A stretch of DNA of 64,000 bases. It comes from Ampullaceana balthica. Its lineage: Eukaryota > Mollusca > Gastropoda > Lymnaeidae. How positions within the stretch are numbered: the first letter of the stretch is position 1; each line of letters begins with the position of its first letter. The notes under the pieces were generated by a model. It ran no database searches. It worked only from the letters and a program-made list of their open reading frames with translations, and had not been told where the DNA came from. The stretch is taken from contig CALYLW010000019.1 in NCBI GenBank assembly GCA_944989445.1, positions 744,001-808,000 on the forward strand, in the 5' to 3' direction. The translations under genes were made by a program, and so were the position numbers. Of this stretch, positions 1 to 12,300 are shown one piece after another.

Positions 1-82
1 ATTAATTTGTATGAGGAAAATTGTTTCGTTTAACAAGTGAGTGTTTCGCTTAATGAGTAAGACTCTGGAAGGAATTAATCTC

Positions 83-504
83 GATAGGAGAGGTTTGACT
101 GTATGTTCTATATAGGAGAGGTTTGACTGTATGTTCTATATAGGAGAGGTTTGACTGTATGTTCTATATAGGAGAGGTTTGACTGTATGTTCTATATAGG
201 AGAGGTTTGACTGTATGTTCTATATAGGAGAGGTTTGACTGTATGTTCTATATAGGAGAGGTTTGACTGTATGTTCTATATAGGAGAGGTTTGACTGTAT
301 GTTCTATATAGGAGAGGTTTGACTGTATGTTCTATATAGGAGAGGTTTGACTGTATGTTCTATATAGGAGAGGTTTGACAGTATGTTCTATATAGGAGAG
401 GTTTGACAGTATGTTCTATATAGGAGAGGTTTGACTGTATGTTCTATATAGGAGAGGTTTGACTGTATGTTCTATATAGGAGAGGTTTGACTATATGTTC
501 TATA
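83..504. repeat. 28-bp tandem minisatellite, about 15 copies
   Basis: A 28-bp unit (TATAGGAGAGGTTTGACTGT followed by ATGTTCTA) repeats head to tail almost without change. A few units read GACAGT for GACTGT and the last one reads GACTATATG. No coding signal is present. Confidence 0.95.
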
Positions 505-1011
505 GCTAAAACTAATGTCAATAAATACTACTATGTGCTATAGCTGAAGATAACATCTTTTAACTGTGTCAATGATCAAAGTGTTTTGAATTTCCTCCAA
601 CCAGTCTTGATGAAAACAGCCTACAAAGTCGGGGATCCATGAGTAGAAATGTCAGTGCAATATATCAACCTGACCTTGATGGCAACACATGAAATAACGA
701 TCCGCATTTGTATCCCTGGCTTCTGGCGTCCATGCCTGTCGCAATACAGACATCACTTGCTGATCAGGTCATTGATCAGGGCATCGATCAGGTCCGTCAC
801 TGGGTGCGCAGTGACAACTACAACCTCGATGCAACCTTGAAGACTTAATACTGAACATTCTTTGACTCTAATACTGTGTATTAGTAACAGACATTTTAAA
901 TTATAATATTTGTAAGAGATATGATGTTTTTCTGTGTTTAATAAAGTATCTCACCTCAATCTTTCTGATTTCTTATACTGGTCAAATTTCAAGTTTAGAT
1001 ATATAGTCGCC
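505..1011. other. No gene seen
   Basis: AT-rich unique-looking sequence between the minisatellite and a retrotransposon fragment. Short open frames here have no recognisable motif, and I see no convincing splice sites. Confidence 0.5.
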
Positions 1012-1187
1012 ATCATCATCGTTATCATCGCCTGTCGTCCCATCTGGGACATAGGCAATGGACAAAGGCTCTCCAGGCATCCCGGTCTCCAGCTGTGCCC
1101 AATCTTTTTGGTGTCTGCCTCCAGTTCCCTTCTCCGAGTCATTCTGGTTCGACCTCTTTTTCTCTTGCCCTGGGGATTCCAATAGGC
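1012..1187 (-). mobile_element. RTE-like non-LTR retrotransposon, 3' end fragment
   Basis: The reverse strand encodes the extreme C-terminus of a reverse-transcriptase polyprotein (WNPQGKRKRGR followed by RRELEADTKKIGHSW). It matches the better preserved copy at 34885-35452. Relative to that copy it lacks about 25 bases after the HSW codons (the GQIERLAQD segment), which breaks the frame. The 3' end is a degenerate GAT microsatellite, as in the other copy. The RTE assignment is from memory of this C-terminal type and is tentative. Confidence 0.75.
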
Positions 1188-1319
1188 ACGATGGTGATTA
1201 ATATATCCATCATGGGCCTTTGAGGTAACAATTATTTCTTATGGGTGCTTGCATATTGGTAACTTTTAATTGATAAATTACAAGAAAATCAATCTGCAGT
1301 TGACATAATTAGTCATTTC

Positions 1320-1389
1320 TGATGGTACAATGATGTGAGCATTATAGTTGATGGTACAATGATGTGAGCATTATAGCTGATGGTACAAA
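1320..1389. repeat. 30-bp direct duplication
   Basis: The segment TGATGGTACAATGATGTGAG plus CATTATAG(T/C) is present twice, followed by a partial third copy. It is a small local duplication. Confidence 0.85.
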
Positions 1390-2561
1390 TAGAGCAAAGC
1401 CAGCTCAAACTCTAATAGGACTTGTTTATACACTTAATTCATCTCATGATTTAAGAAACCTAAATTTGTTCCTGGGTATATCAGCTTTATTATATCCATT
1501 AAAATTAGTATTGATTATTTAATATACTGTAACAACGAAAAAAGGTTTTGAACAAGAATTTTACACAGAGTTTTAAGTGCAGTCTCATGGCCCTATGCTA
1601 TGTCACAGATCAAGTTCTGAACAGAAAACTCTGAGTGTCCAAGTACATGCTGCTGCTGTAAAAGCTGCAGCCACATGCATTGATTAGCATTCATCATTCA
1701 GGTTGTGTTGAAATTATATTTGATTGAATTCGGACAGCCTAGTGTTGACTTGATTTTTTTTTCTCCTCAGTTTCATGTCTTTTTAAGGGGAGACAATTTT
1801 TTTAAGGGGAGACATTGGAATAAATGTCCATCACAAACATTGTCATGTGTTGGTGGAGGTTTCAGTAGCTAGTTACAGTTGAACTTAAAAAATGCAGTTT
1901 GTGCAACCTTATCTTATTTTTCTATGATTATGTTGTAAAAATGAAAGGCAAAAATAATAGTCTTTGACAGGGGAGATAAGCCTGAAAAGCAGGAAATGTA
2001 CTTCATGCCTTAATTTTTACATCACTAGAATTACAATGCAATTGCAAAGATGTTCTAAGCATATTAAATATTATGTGAGGAGCTTAGCCTTACCATACAT
2101 TTTAAACATACACTTTCATACAAAATAACATGCTAGACAAGAATCATTTTTTCTTCATGTGAAAACTGTTGAGCCCAAATTGGTTATTGTCTAAAATTTT
2201 TTTTACCTTGTCCATACTTGTTCATGACACAATATGATGTTCTTAGTTTACTCTATATTCCTATCTGTAGCCACATTTCTATTGAAATTACAGATAAATT
2301 CATGAAAACAATTCTGGAACTATATGAGACAATAGCAAATATTGAGTTATGGTAAATTTAACTCCTATCAGTTCATGGATTGATTATACAAATTCTTTCT
2401 TTTGCCCACAAGTCGCTCAATAATTTTCAGAACAAGGTTTCTTATGATGAAAACGCTGAAAGTATGAGTCTCATCATGGAACACAATTACCCATCAAACT
2501 GTGCATGGCCTCTAATTAGCATTTAACTACATGTATTTTCATTATTGCCTTGTCTTATCTA
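1390..2561. other. No gene seen
   Basis: AT-rich intergenic sequence. There is a short direct repeat of TTTTTTAAGGGGAGACA near 1780-1815. No open frame with protein-like character was found on either strand. Confidence 0.5.
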
Positions 2562-2608
2562 TACAGACGCTCCTTCTATATAGAAGATTAGTGCGTCCAC
2601 TGACCATG
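2562..2608 (-). mobile_element. Solo 3' tail of the CR1/L2-type retrotransposon
   Basis: The reverse complement matches the last ~45 bases of the element at 8789-12834 (GACGCAATAATCTTCTGTAT, then AGAAGGAGCGTCTGT and a GATAA-type tail). It is an extremely 5'-truncated insertion directly next to a SINE. Confidence 0.8.
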
Positions 2609-2611
2609 CCG

Positions 2612-2834
2612 GTCTGTTGGCAAGTGATGCAGCGATCACAGGCCACGGCTATGAGGGTTCCACGCATTACCCAGCCGCCTTGGTTTCCCTAACTAGTGTT
2701 AGATACCCATTCGGAGCTGGGTGGACTCAGGGACACTCTCGGCCCCGGGAACAAATCCTTGCCTTCACATGGATTTGATCCCGTGACCGTCGGTACGCCA
2801 GCCGAGCGCGCATGCCACTCGACCACCGTGCCCC
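2612..2834 (-). mobile_element. tRNA-derived SINE (minus strand, degraded)
   Basis: The reverse complement begins GGGGCACGGTGGTCGAGTGG, a tRNA-like head with a Pol III A box, followed by a degraded B box. It then matches the body of the better SINE at 19602-19975, including the GCGTGGAACCCTCATAGCCG and TGATCGCTGCATCACTTGCC segments. It is truncated at its 3' side relative to that copy. Pol III boxes and copy number support a SINE rather than a tRNA gene. Confidence 0.85.
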
Positions 2835-3289
2835 TATTATTCTATAAATAGACTGGATTTATTTGTGAACTATCAAAAACTATTTTGAGAACCTCTTAAA
2901 AAAAGAGAGACTGAAAATGACAATGGTCAGATTGTTTATGTGTTTATTAATGTAAATAACAAATGTGTGTATACCATATCAAACTGTTAGTTATTTTACA
3001 GATAACAATGAGTTTGTGTTTAATTCTTAAGATTTTGTTCTCGTTAACAGCTGTGGAGGTACTCTGTCAACTGTTACTCTTAGTGTGAACTTTACAAAAT
3101 GCTACTGATTTTGTTGTGCCTCTTGCAAAAAGGTCAATGAAAACCAGCAATTGAATATTATTATGGTATTTCTAACCAGAGGCGTCACTTGGGTTGATGT
3201 CGTCCAGTGCACCCCCTAGTCTGTTTCTAACAGGTGGTGGTAGGTCATCGCTGGTCAAAGATCAGCCATTGTATTTCTATTACAGAGAC
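2835..3289. other. No gene; possible short hAT-like end
   Basis: AT-rich spacer. CAGAGGCGTCACTTGGGTTG near 3178 resembles the end of the hAT MITE at 55487, but I could not find a matching right end with an 8-bp duplication. Confidence 0.35.
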
Positions 3290-5450
3290 TAATGAATATT
3301 TATTCTCTTTTGCTTTTGGGTCTAGTCGTTAGACTCTTGACTCTCAGGACATGATTCATTATATCACAGGTGTGCCTCGTGAAGTGGGCATCGCCATAAA
3401 TGTACTTCTCCGCAGGTAACGGACCTTCTCCTTCCAAATCCCCGCACAGCTCGGAGCACTCTTCAAGCACATGGGCCACCGTCTTCTCCGGGTGGCCACA
3501 CAAACGACAGGCCAGTTCCTATCTAGTGTTAAACTTGTACAGGTAGCTTTGTATGGGACAATGTTCAGTTCTCATTCTAGTTATGAACGTCTGATTGCTA
3601 CGTCCGATTTCCCGCCAGAGATCGCTCTCGCTCGGTCGCATGTACTGGTATACTTTTCTGGCCGTGCATTCAGATGCCCAGCCCTGAAGCCATTTCTCTC
3701 GAAAATGGTCTTTAAGCCACGATCTGACCCCCAGCTGGGTCATCGGCCTATCGGGTTGGGGCTGGGCTGACCCATCTCATGACCCTCTCCGAATGCGGCA
3801 CGCCACTGTGCCCAGTGATATACTGAAGGATTACTTTTCCGCCACGTGCTAGGATCCAAAATGACACTGACCGTTTTCGCCTCCAGAGAGGATCGACCCA
3901 CAGTCTCGAGCGAAAACTGTGAGTCGGTGAAGACTACGACGGTCGGGAAAACCTTTCTCTTAGCTAGACGTCGGTGTACTTCCTTCAAACCCATGCACTT
4001 CGCCTCCATTTCGGCGTCGTGATTTCTGATTACTGTATGCAGATCCGCATGGTCCTGACAGTTCGGTACTGTCAGGGCCAGGTTGGGGGGTGTTGAATTA
4101 TATAGTACTCCGTATCCACTTCTGCCATCCTTGAAACGTGCGCCGTCCGTAAAGACTTAAACCACGCGGTCGCCATAATCCTCGATTGTTTTCAGAGCCT
4201 CGTCTCGCTGTAGCTCGACGGGGCTGGCTTTGTCACCGCACGTCGTGTCCTCTTTACGTACCTGTCTTGTAATTGGAAGCAGGGTTCGTCTTGCTCCAAC
4301 CTACGGTATCGCTCCACCGTGGTCATGATTGCTTTTTCTCGCCTTATCGTCAGATATTATACGTTCGACATTATTACTACGGCGGCCGTGGGTGTAGTAC
4401 GTAACGCCCCGCATAAAAAACATAAGAGTATAGAGCTTGGTTTTGTTTTCGGTCCAGTCCCTCTAGAGCCGTACGGCTCGCTAAGGCCTGTACCGGGAGG
4501 CTGTAGTCAATAGCACCCCTCACAGTTCCGAGATAGAGAGCTCTCAGTAGCCTTGCGTCCGCACCCCAACTCGTACTCGCTAGCTCCTTCACCAAGGACA
4601 GTTTAGTTGTGGCTTTGTCGCACAATTCATGCACATGGTTATGGAGCTGGAATTTCTGGTCCAACTTGATTCCCAAGTACGTTGGAGTCCGATCCCAATT
4701 CAACCTCTTCCCACCTCGTGCTTCAGAGCATTCCGTCCATTAGTAAAAATGGAACGAACCGTTTTCTCCGTATTGACCACTAGGCGCCATCGGTTGGCGT
4801 AGTCTTCGATCCGAGTCAGATCGTTCTGCAGTGTTGCGACATCTTTTCATGAACTCCATATAACCAAATCGTCAGCAAACATGGCATTATGTGACTCAAG
4901 AATGCCTTGTGGGTCGTGGACGTAGGCTAAGAACAATGTACAACTAAGGGCGGACCCCTGCGGGAGTCCGTCCTCTAGGCTTGCCTCGAGTGGATAGTGT
5001 TCCTCCCACTCGGGTTTTAATCGCTCGGTCCTTGAGGAATGATTTTATCCAGCTGTACATGTTAGCAGTGACACCTAACTGCTGTAACTTATATAGTAGC
5101 CCTCCACGCCACACCTTATCGTATGCTTGCTTCGGTACAAAGAACACAGCAACGGTGTGATTTCTCATCTGGAGTTCATTCGTAATTTTCTTAATTAGCC
5201 GGAGAGCCTGGTCCATCGGTTGGCGTCCCTTTTGGAACCCACCCTGAGTCTTTAGAATGCTTTTGGTCTTCTCGAGGAACCAGTAGAGCCGTGCGTTCAC
5301 TAACCGTTCCGCAAACTTTCCCACACACGACGTGAGGGAAATTGGCCTGTAGCTGGATGGATGTTCGCCTGGTTTCCCCTCTTTGGGAACTGTGGTTATT
5401 GTGGCCTTTTTCCACAGCTTCGGCAGCGTCCTGTGGTCCAATTTATATTA
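3290..5450 (-). pseudogene. I/Nimb-like non-LTR retrotransposon, 5'-truncated and decayed
   Basis: The minus strand carries, in order, a reverse transcriptase, an RNase H and a C-terminal Cys/His motif, broken by frameshifts and stops. The RT begins near 5441 (KLWKKATITTVPKEGKP, then SSYRPISLTSCVGKFAERLV), with the motif A region QAYDKVW near 5120. The catalytic FADD is encoded at 4868-4879 in another frame. RNase H-like sequence (VVVFTDSQFSLETVGR) lies near 3920, and a CCHC-like end (CRLCGHPEKTVAHVLEEC) near 3450-3500. RT followed by RNase H and a terminal Cys/His motif fits the I group (I, Nimb, Ingi and relatives). The endonuclease half is missing because the copy ends at about 5450. Locally higher GC than the flanks fits an inserted element. 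It is not functional. The exact clade is uncertain. Confidence 0.85.
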
Positions 5451-5634
5451 ATAAAACTCAATAGTTTTGTTCAGCCTGTCGTGCCAAGATGTTTGAGCAT
5501 TTCATTCACCTTTATAAAGTTCCAAATATTCATTTGAATAGCAACTTGAAAGTTTACAGACTCATCTAGGATTCAATTATTTTACCTAAGATCACTCAAT
5601 GGGTTGAAAGGACATTTCAACAAACGGTGGTTAT

Positions 5635-5674
5635 GAAAACACAGGATATATAAATTATATATCCTTGTGTTTTC
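5635..5674. repeat. Near-perfect 40-bp palindrome
   Basis: The left arm GAAAACACAGGATATATAA pairs with the right arm, which ends CCTTGTGTTTTC. There is one base of indel between the arms and almost no loop. Origin unknown; possibly a hairpin end of a mobile element. Confidence 0.8.
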
Positions 5675-6054
5675 ATGTGTTCACCTTCATATAGATAATG
5701 TTTTCGTCATACTCACAGTCGCGGGAGTAAGTCGTTCTGAGTTTTGCTTGGGACTGTTTGTAAAACTGTTTGAGGGAAGGGGTCTATAACAATGCTATAG
5801 CTTAACATTGTAAAGCATGTTATAAATAATGTATATTATTAATTATATTTTAAAAAACTGCATACATGTATATATATATATACGTTAATTATTATACATA
5901 CGTGCATCTTGTTGATGGATGGATGGCAGCATAAATCAGAAATTGAGAAAAGATGAAGGATGCTTATAAATCTTAATGTCATTCAAACATTTTATCAAAT
6001 TTATCATGTTTTTTAAAAAAATGTTTATTCATAATAAGGAGAAACCAGCTAAAA
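5675..6054. other. No gene seen
   Basis: AT-rich spacer with a TA microsatellite near 5865-5890. No protein-like frame. Confidence 0.5.
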
Positions 6055-6290
6055 TCAGGTTAGAGTTTGGCAGAAGGTTAGAGTTGGGCAGAGGGTTAGG
6101 TTTTGGCAGAAGGTTAGAGTTAGGCAGAGGGTTAGGTTTTGGCAGAAGGTTAGAGTTAGGCAGAGGGTTAGGTTTTGGCAGAATGTTTGAGTTAGGCACA
6201 GGGTTAGGGTTTGGCGGAATGTTAGAGTTAGGCACAGGGTTAGGGTTTGGCAGAATGTGAGAGTTGGGCAGAGGGTTAGGGTTTGAAGTT
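6055..6290. repeat. 36-bp minisatellite, about 6 copies
   Basis: Unit of about 36 bp built on AGAGTTAGGCAGAGGGTTAG plus GTTTTGGCAGAAGGTT. Later units drift to GGCACAGGGTTAGGGTTTGG. It gives open frames on both strands with repeated LELGRGLGFG or NPLPNSN motifs, but these are only translated repeats. Confidence 0.9.
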
Positions 6291-6699
6291 AAACATTTTG
6301 TGGAATATCTGGCACTATAAATTATAAACAACACCATACGTTGACATTGGGAATGAAAGAAATTAAACTTTTTTTCTTACTTGAGTACATGTATGTATGT
6401 ATGTACTTCCATCTATACTGATGGGCACTGATTTAATGAAATTTAAGTGGTTCAAGAAATAAATGCTAAAATATACTGCATACAATTTTTATTATTGTAA
6501 ATAGACAAATGTTTTGTATTCAGCTGACAGAAAATACTATTATTTACCGAATATCAATTGAAAACAGAAATTCAAAAATCAAACTCTCCTTGGAAAATAT
6601 TGATGTTCTTTGAGAAGTGGAACTACCTGATTGGTTTAACTTTTCATCAATATTTCCCCAGTAACCAATGGGATAAACTTTTACAGGAAATGCAGCGAA

Positions 6700-6830
6700 C
6701 AAACTGGGTGAGACTGCAATCAGGCTTATAACTTATAGATAAGTAGATGGATAACATGCAAACAGGGTATGAGCGAGCCTGCCAAGACGTCACAAAACAG
6801 CGAACGTTTCGGCAAAGAACCTTCTTCAAC
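6700..6830 (+). repeat. Interspersed repeat related to the 36.7-kb hairpin
   Basis: The stretch TGAGACTGCAATCAGGCTTA, then a TATAGATAA run, CAAACAGGGTATG, GCCTG and AAGACGTCAC matches the reverse complement of 36652-36810. Flanks differ, so this is a dispersed repeat family of unknown class. Confidence 0.7.
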
Positions 6831-7521
6831 GAACAAATACATATAGTACAAATGTAAATAAAACGAATATAAAGAAATTAAAACTTAGCTGCGGTGAAAT
6901 CCAGAGCCAAGAGAACGATTCAAGAAATGCAGGCCATTGACTGGGTTTAGTTTAAATGCAAGTGTTTGAGCTCCTCGTGGTGAAAGTTACAAGTGAAGAA
7001 GAAATGGCAACTCTTCAAGGAAATATAGAATAAGTAACTGAATGGATTTAAATATTATTGTAATAGTTTTATTTAAAGAGCATTAACAAATAAGCCAGAT
7101 CTTTTCGGTTTTAACCTGCACTGTCAACGAACAATCGGGTGAGTCAGAAATGTAAACACATATTGTACTGAACACCACCTGTCTGTGCTTCATTGTCTTA
7201 TTGTCACTCACTGCAATAGTAAGAAGTTTTGTCAAAACAAAATGGACCTAATTCATTTTGTGCCAGAAGTGTTTATAAACAAACTCTCCAAATTTCAGGA
7301 TACATTATAATATTACAATAACAGTTTGCCTCATGATGATGTTTGTGTGTGTGTGTCATGTTATAAACCTTTCTTGTAAATAAATGTACCCATGTTGAGG
7401 TAAATATAGAGAAGTTACCAGCTATGATAAGCAATGAGTGTCGTCCAATCTAATCAGCTGAACCATGTCTATTAATGAATGAATCAGGTTTGGCTGAGTT
7501 TTACGCATTTTAAGCAGTAGC
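6831..7521. other. No gene seen
   Basis: AT-rich intergenic sequence with a short TG microsatellite near 7345. No coding or RNA gene was recognised. Confidence 0.5.
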
Positions 7522-8274
7522 TTTGGGGCCGTCCATAAATGACGTCACGCACCTGGGGGGGGTCACACTTTTGTGACGAGGGGGAGGGAGGGGGGTTGAA
7601 GAAATGCGACGTCACATCAAAAGGGAAACTTTAAATAAAACTTCCACTGAAATATTTTGTCGCTTACAATTTATTTAATTACTTTCTATTTTATTTTAAA
7701 ATCAGTGCTTCTCAATGTGCCGGTCGGTAGGCCATCAGACGCTGGTTGGCGTAATCTATCAAGACACGAAATCACGAAAATTACATCTAATTATAATCCT
7801 TAAGCCTTAAGTTTGAGAATCCACAAGATATTTAACGTATGAAATTGTTACACTGCGTCGTTTGATGTTGACATCGAAGTATTTGTGATGTAAACGCAGC
7901 TCCGTTTGGTTCTCTCATGGCAGGAGTCGAATTTTTTTGCCCGTTACCCCAAAATATACAAGTTTATAAGTTTATGTGTGCGTTACCCCCCCCCCAACCC
8001 CCAGACTCAAGGTCCTGCTCACATGACTTGGGGATTTGGGGGAGCGTCGTTAGCCGAAAATGCTACTGGTGAGTTTTACAAGCCTGACAAGTGTGTAAAA
8101 ATGATCTGAATAGGATGATGTGTAGATATTTTAAGTAAAAACGACACGGAATATCCTTTTTCTTTAAAAGGGGAGGCGGGGAATCTATTTGATAGAATTA
8201 AAAACGTTTTAAGTTTGATATAATTGTTCTATTGGTTTTAGTCAAACGCCCCTGGCCATTCTAGTCTTCTAGAT

Positions 8275-8459
8275 CAGTGCTTCTCAAAGTGGTGGTCCGC
8301 GGACCTGGTGCCGGTCCGTGGGCCATCCGCTGCCGGTCCGCAGATGTTCTCAAAAAAGGACAGAAAAAATTGTCAGTGCAGGGAAATAGTGCACCAGTCC
8401 CTGGTGCAATGGAAAAAATTCCTGCCGATCTGCCATACTAAAAAGTTTGAGAAGCGCTG
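8275..8459. mobile_element. hAT MITE, 185 bp, perfect 8-bp target duplication
   Basis: Ends CAGTGCTTCTCAAA and its inverse (...TTTGAGAAGCGCTG). The element is flanked by TTCTAGAT at 8267-8274 and again at 8460-8467. The central TA of the duplication fits the Buster branch of hAT. The interior is nearly the same as the element at 45181-45367. It has no coding capacity. Confidence 0.93.
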
Positions 8460-9368
8460 TTCTAGATATAATGGTAAATGAGCCCATTTAAAATTAGTCA
8501 AGTAATCATTAATTTTACTGAATGCATCAAATTCTTGACATCGCAATTCGAGAGGAGCACAAAACAAGTTTTCTTCTTAGCTCAGTTTTTAAGGCATTAA
8601 TTTTAAATATCACAGAAAGGATACGTGATACAGACAAGTCATGTGGATTAAGATTATTGTCACTCGTGTCAATATAAATGAAAGTAGGGTAGATTTAGGT
8701 GTCTTCGTATAGTACGTAGGTAAGAAATCTACTTAGTTGTCAAATTTTTAAAAAATGCATTTTCTGGAAGGAACCGGTTCAATAATGGGCATATAATAAT
8801 AATAATAAATTTATTATTTATATAGCGCTGTATCCCAGTAAGGAACTGGGCTCACAGCGCTTTACATGAAAGAAATAACATACCTATAAGTATTAAGTTT
8901 TACGACTTCCGGTTTGTGAGCGGTCACTATTTCTACTAGAGCTAAGTTTTCAAATATTTTCATATATTTGCCTAATTTCATAATACTAAATTCTTTTCAA
9001 ACCCTTAACTAATCTATAATTAACCAAATTATAATAATTTTAGCTGTTTAATAATATTATTTTTTACTAAAATGCTAAGTAGTTATGTAGGCGGCCATTT
9101 TTATTGTTATTGTTATTAATTTTGAACTCTCCTAATCGTAACTGTGTACATAACATAAAATCACCAATTTTATATACCTTCCAAATGAATTAATTACTAG
9201 GTGTAGAATTCATATTTAAATTTAATTTAACCTAATCAAATTAGAACAATTAAACACACTTTAACAAAATTATACATAACTTATAGTATCATAATAATAG
9301 TAATAGTAATTAGTAATAGTCTTAAACTTAAGCCTTAAAATTAAACCTAGTCTAACACTAACCCGAAA

Positions 9369-12300
9369 ATGAGAATTTTCATCTTAGTCTTAGTAATAAC
9401 CACACTACTTTTAAGGACATTAACGTCAACCAACAAACATCCTAAAAATCAGAGTAATATATCAATAATTATAAACCACCACAACACAAAGCACACTGAC
9501 TACACCTCTATCTTAAGCACAATAAAGGAAATCTCCTTCAAACAATGGAAACATAAAATATGTAGATATAAGCAAAAACACTTAATCTTAATTTTGCTCC
9601 TCTCAGGCGACATAGAACTTAACCCAGGCCCAGTATCATCTAAATGTCAAATTTGTATTAAGGCATGCACTACCAAACAAGGAACCATTCAGTGTGACAC
9701 CTGCAATGAATGGTACCACATTGCATGCCTGCATTCTAACACACCAAAGCACATAGCAATAGGCCTAAGAAATAAATATGCATCTTGGCACTGCATACAT
9801 TGTGGGTTGCCCCAAATCAGTTCAGATTTATTTAACTATAAGGACCTTATCACCACAAACTCTTACAGTGTTTTGGCTAATCCTTTTATAAATAAACCAC
9901 TAGATAAAATGAAACCTACCACACAAACCCATAAAATTACCCATAAAAAATCTAATAATAATAATAATCAAAACATTCTCAAAACACTAATAGTTAATTT
10001 CCAAAGCTTAAAAAATAAAATTCCAGATTTAGAACTACTTATAAAAACAGAAGAACCAGACATAATTGCTGGTTCTGAAACTTGGTTGAACCCCAACATA
10101 TATAACTCTGAGATTTTAAACACCAATTATAATATTTTTAGGAAAGACAGACCAGACAATTATGGAGGAGTGCTACTTGCAATTAAATCAAATATCATAG
10201 CTGAAGAAATTACTACACAGCCAAATTTTAATATAGAGTCTATTTATTGTAAAATAATTACACCAAACTCATCCCCACTTATTGTAGGCAGTATATATAG
10301 ACCTCCGAATACAAACCTAGAATACATGAACAATCTTTGTAGTCAATTAACTTTCATAAAAGAGAATAATAAAAATGCAGTTCTATGGATTATGGGGGAC
10401 TTTAATCTTCCAGATATAAATTGGAAAAATTATACAATTGATAACCATCAAACTAACAAAGAAATTAATTAACACTTTTTAGACACTATAAACAACATAA
10501 ACCTAGAACAGGTAGTAAAAACAGCAACAAGGAAAAATAAAACACTAGATTTATTCCTAACAAATAGACCAGGACTAGTGTTAGACTATAAAATAATTCC
10601 AGGACTGTCCGACCATGATATAGTTAGGGTCACCAATACAATAAAAACTAAAATTAATAAGATACCTAGAAGAATAATCTATCTTTGGAATAAATGTAAT
10701 TCAATAAAACTACACCAATCAGCGGCTAACTTCCAACAAACTTTCCTAAGTAAATTTAACACAAATAGCCCAGTAGAAGAAATTTGGAAAGATATAAAAA
10801 CAAATCTAAAAACTATAATGGATGAGAATGTTCCAACAAAACTAACATCAAATAAAATTAACAAATGCTGGTTCAATTCTAGATTGAAAAAGCTATGCAA
10901 ACTAAAAGAGAACTTATTTAAGAAATATAAAGCTACCTATTCATATAGGATACACAAAAAATACTTAAAGATTAAACACTTGACACAAAAACTTAGTCGG
11001 AACCTCCAAAATGAATATATAAACAATGTAATTACCAAAGATAACAATAAAAACTTATGGTCCTTTATCAAATCTAAAAAAATGGAACCTTCAGGAATAG
11101 CCACACTAAAAGGCTCAAATAATAAAACCTATAATGATAATGAAACTAAAGCTAATATCCTTAACACATATTTTGCATCATCTTTTTCTGCCTCAGGCGA
11201 CAAGGAAGTTTTAATAAATTTAAATAAAATGGAGGAAATAGGTAACATAACTGTAGATGAGATAGGTATACATTCACTCCTAAAAAACTTAAAAATAAAC
11301 AAAGCTACTGGCCCAGATGATTTGCCTGCAAGATTATTAAAAGAACTAAGCAATGAACTGTCCCCAATCCTTGTAGTTCTCTTTCAAGCCTCTCTAAACC
11401 AGGGTAAAGTGCCCCAGGATTGGAAATTAGCTAACGTAACTCCACTCTTTAAGAAAGGGGATAAATCAGACCCTGGTAATTACAGGCCTGTATCACTTAC
11501 TAGTATCACCTGTAAATTACTAGAACACATAATATATAGTAGAATAGTTAACCACCTTGACAAATATAATGCCCTATGCCCACATCAACACGGCTTTAGA
11601 AAAAACAGATCATGTGAAACACAATTAATAGGTTTAATAGATGAACTATCAAAAGGCTTGGACAAAAATGATCAAATAGATACAATATTACTAGACTTCT
11701 CAAAAGCATTTGACAAAGTTCACCACCTTAGTTTACTTAAAAAACTTAACTACTTTGGAATCTCAGGTTCCTTACATCACTGGATCCAAGACTTCCTTTT
11801 GGGCAGGGAGCAAACTGTAATAATTAATGGATCTAAATCTGCACCAATAAAGGTTAACTCAGGAGTTCCACAAGGAACTGTGCTAGGTCCCTTACTCTTT
11901 TTAATTTATATAAATGATTTACCCAACAACATCTCAACAGGTACAAAAGTTAGGTTATTTGCTGATGATTGTATAATCTATAGAACAATTAAATCAGAAC
12001 AAGATAGCAAAATTTTACAAAAAGACTTAGATGAATTGATAAAATGGGAAACTAACTGGAGTATGTCTTTCCACCCAGAAAAGTGTCAACTGTTAAGAGT
12101 AACAAAGAAAAAGAAACAAATAAATTCAAAATATTACATTCATGGAAAAGAACTGACCCAAACTAAAGATGCAAAATACTTAGGAGTCTTAATAAATGAG
12201 AAACTATCATGGAATCCCCATGTCAATGAAGTTATTAAAAAATCAAACAAAACCTTAGGCTTTATAAAAAGGAACTTTAACAAATGTAATAGAGATATAA

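Noticed and set aside
6055..6290. Telomere-like TTAGGG repeats
   Set aside because: GGGTTAGGG occurs only as part of a 36-bp minisatellite unit; there is no run of hexamers.
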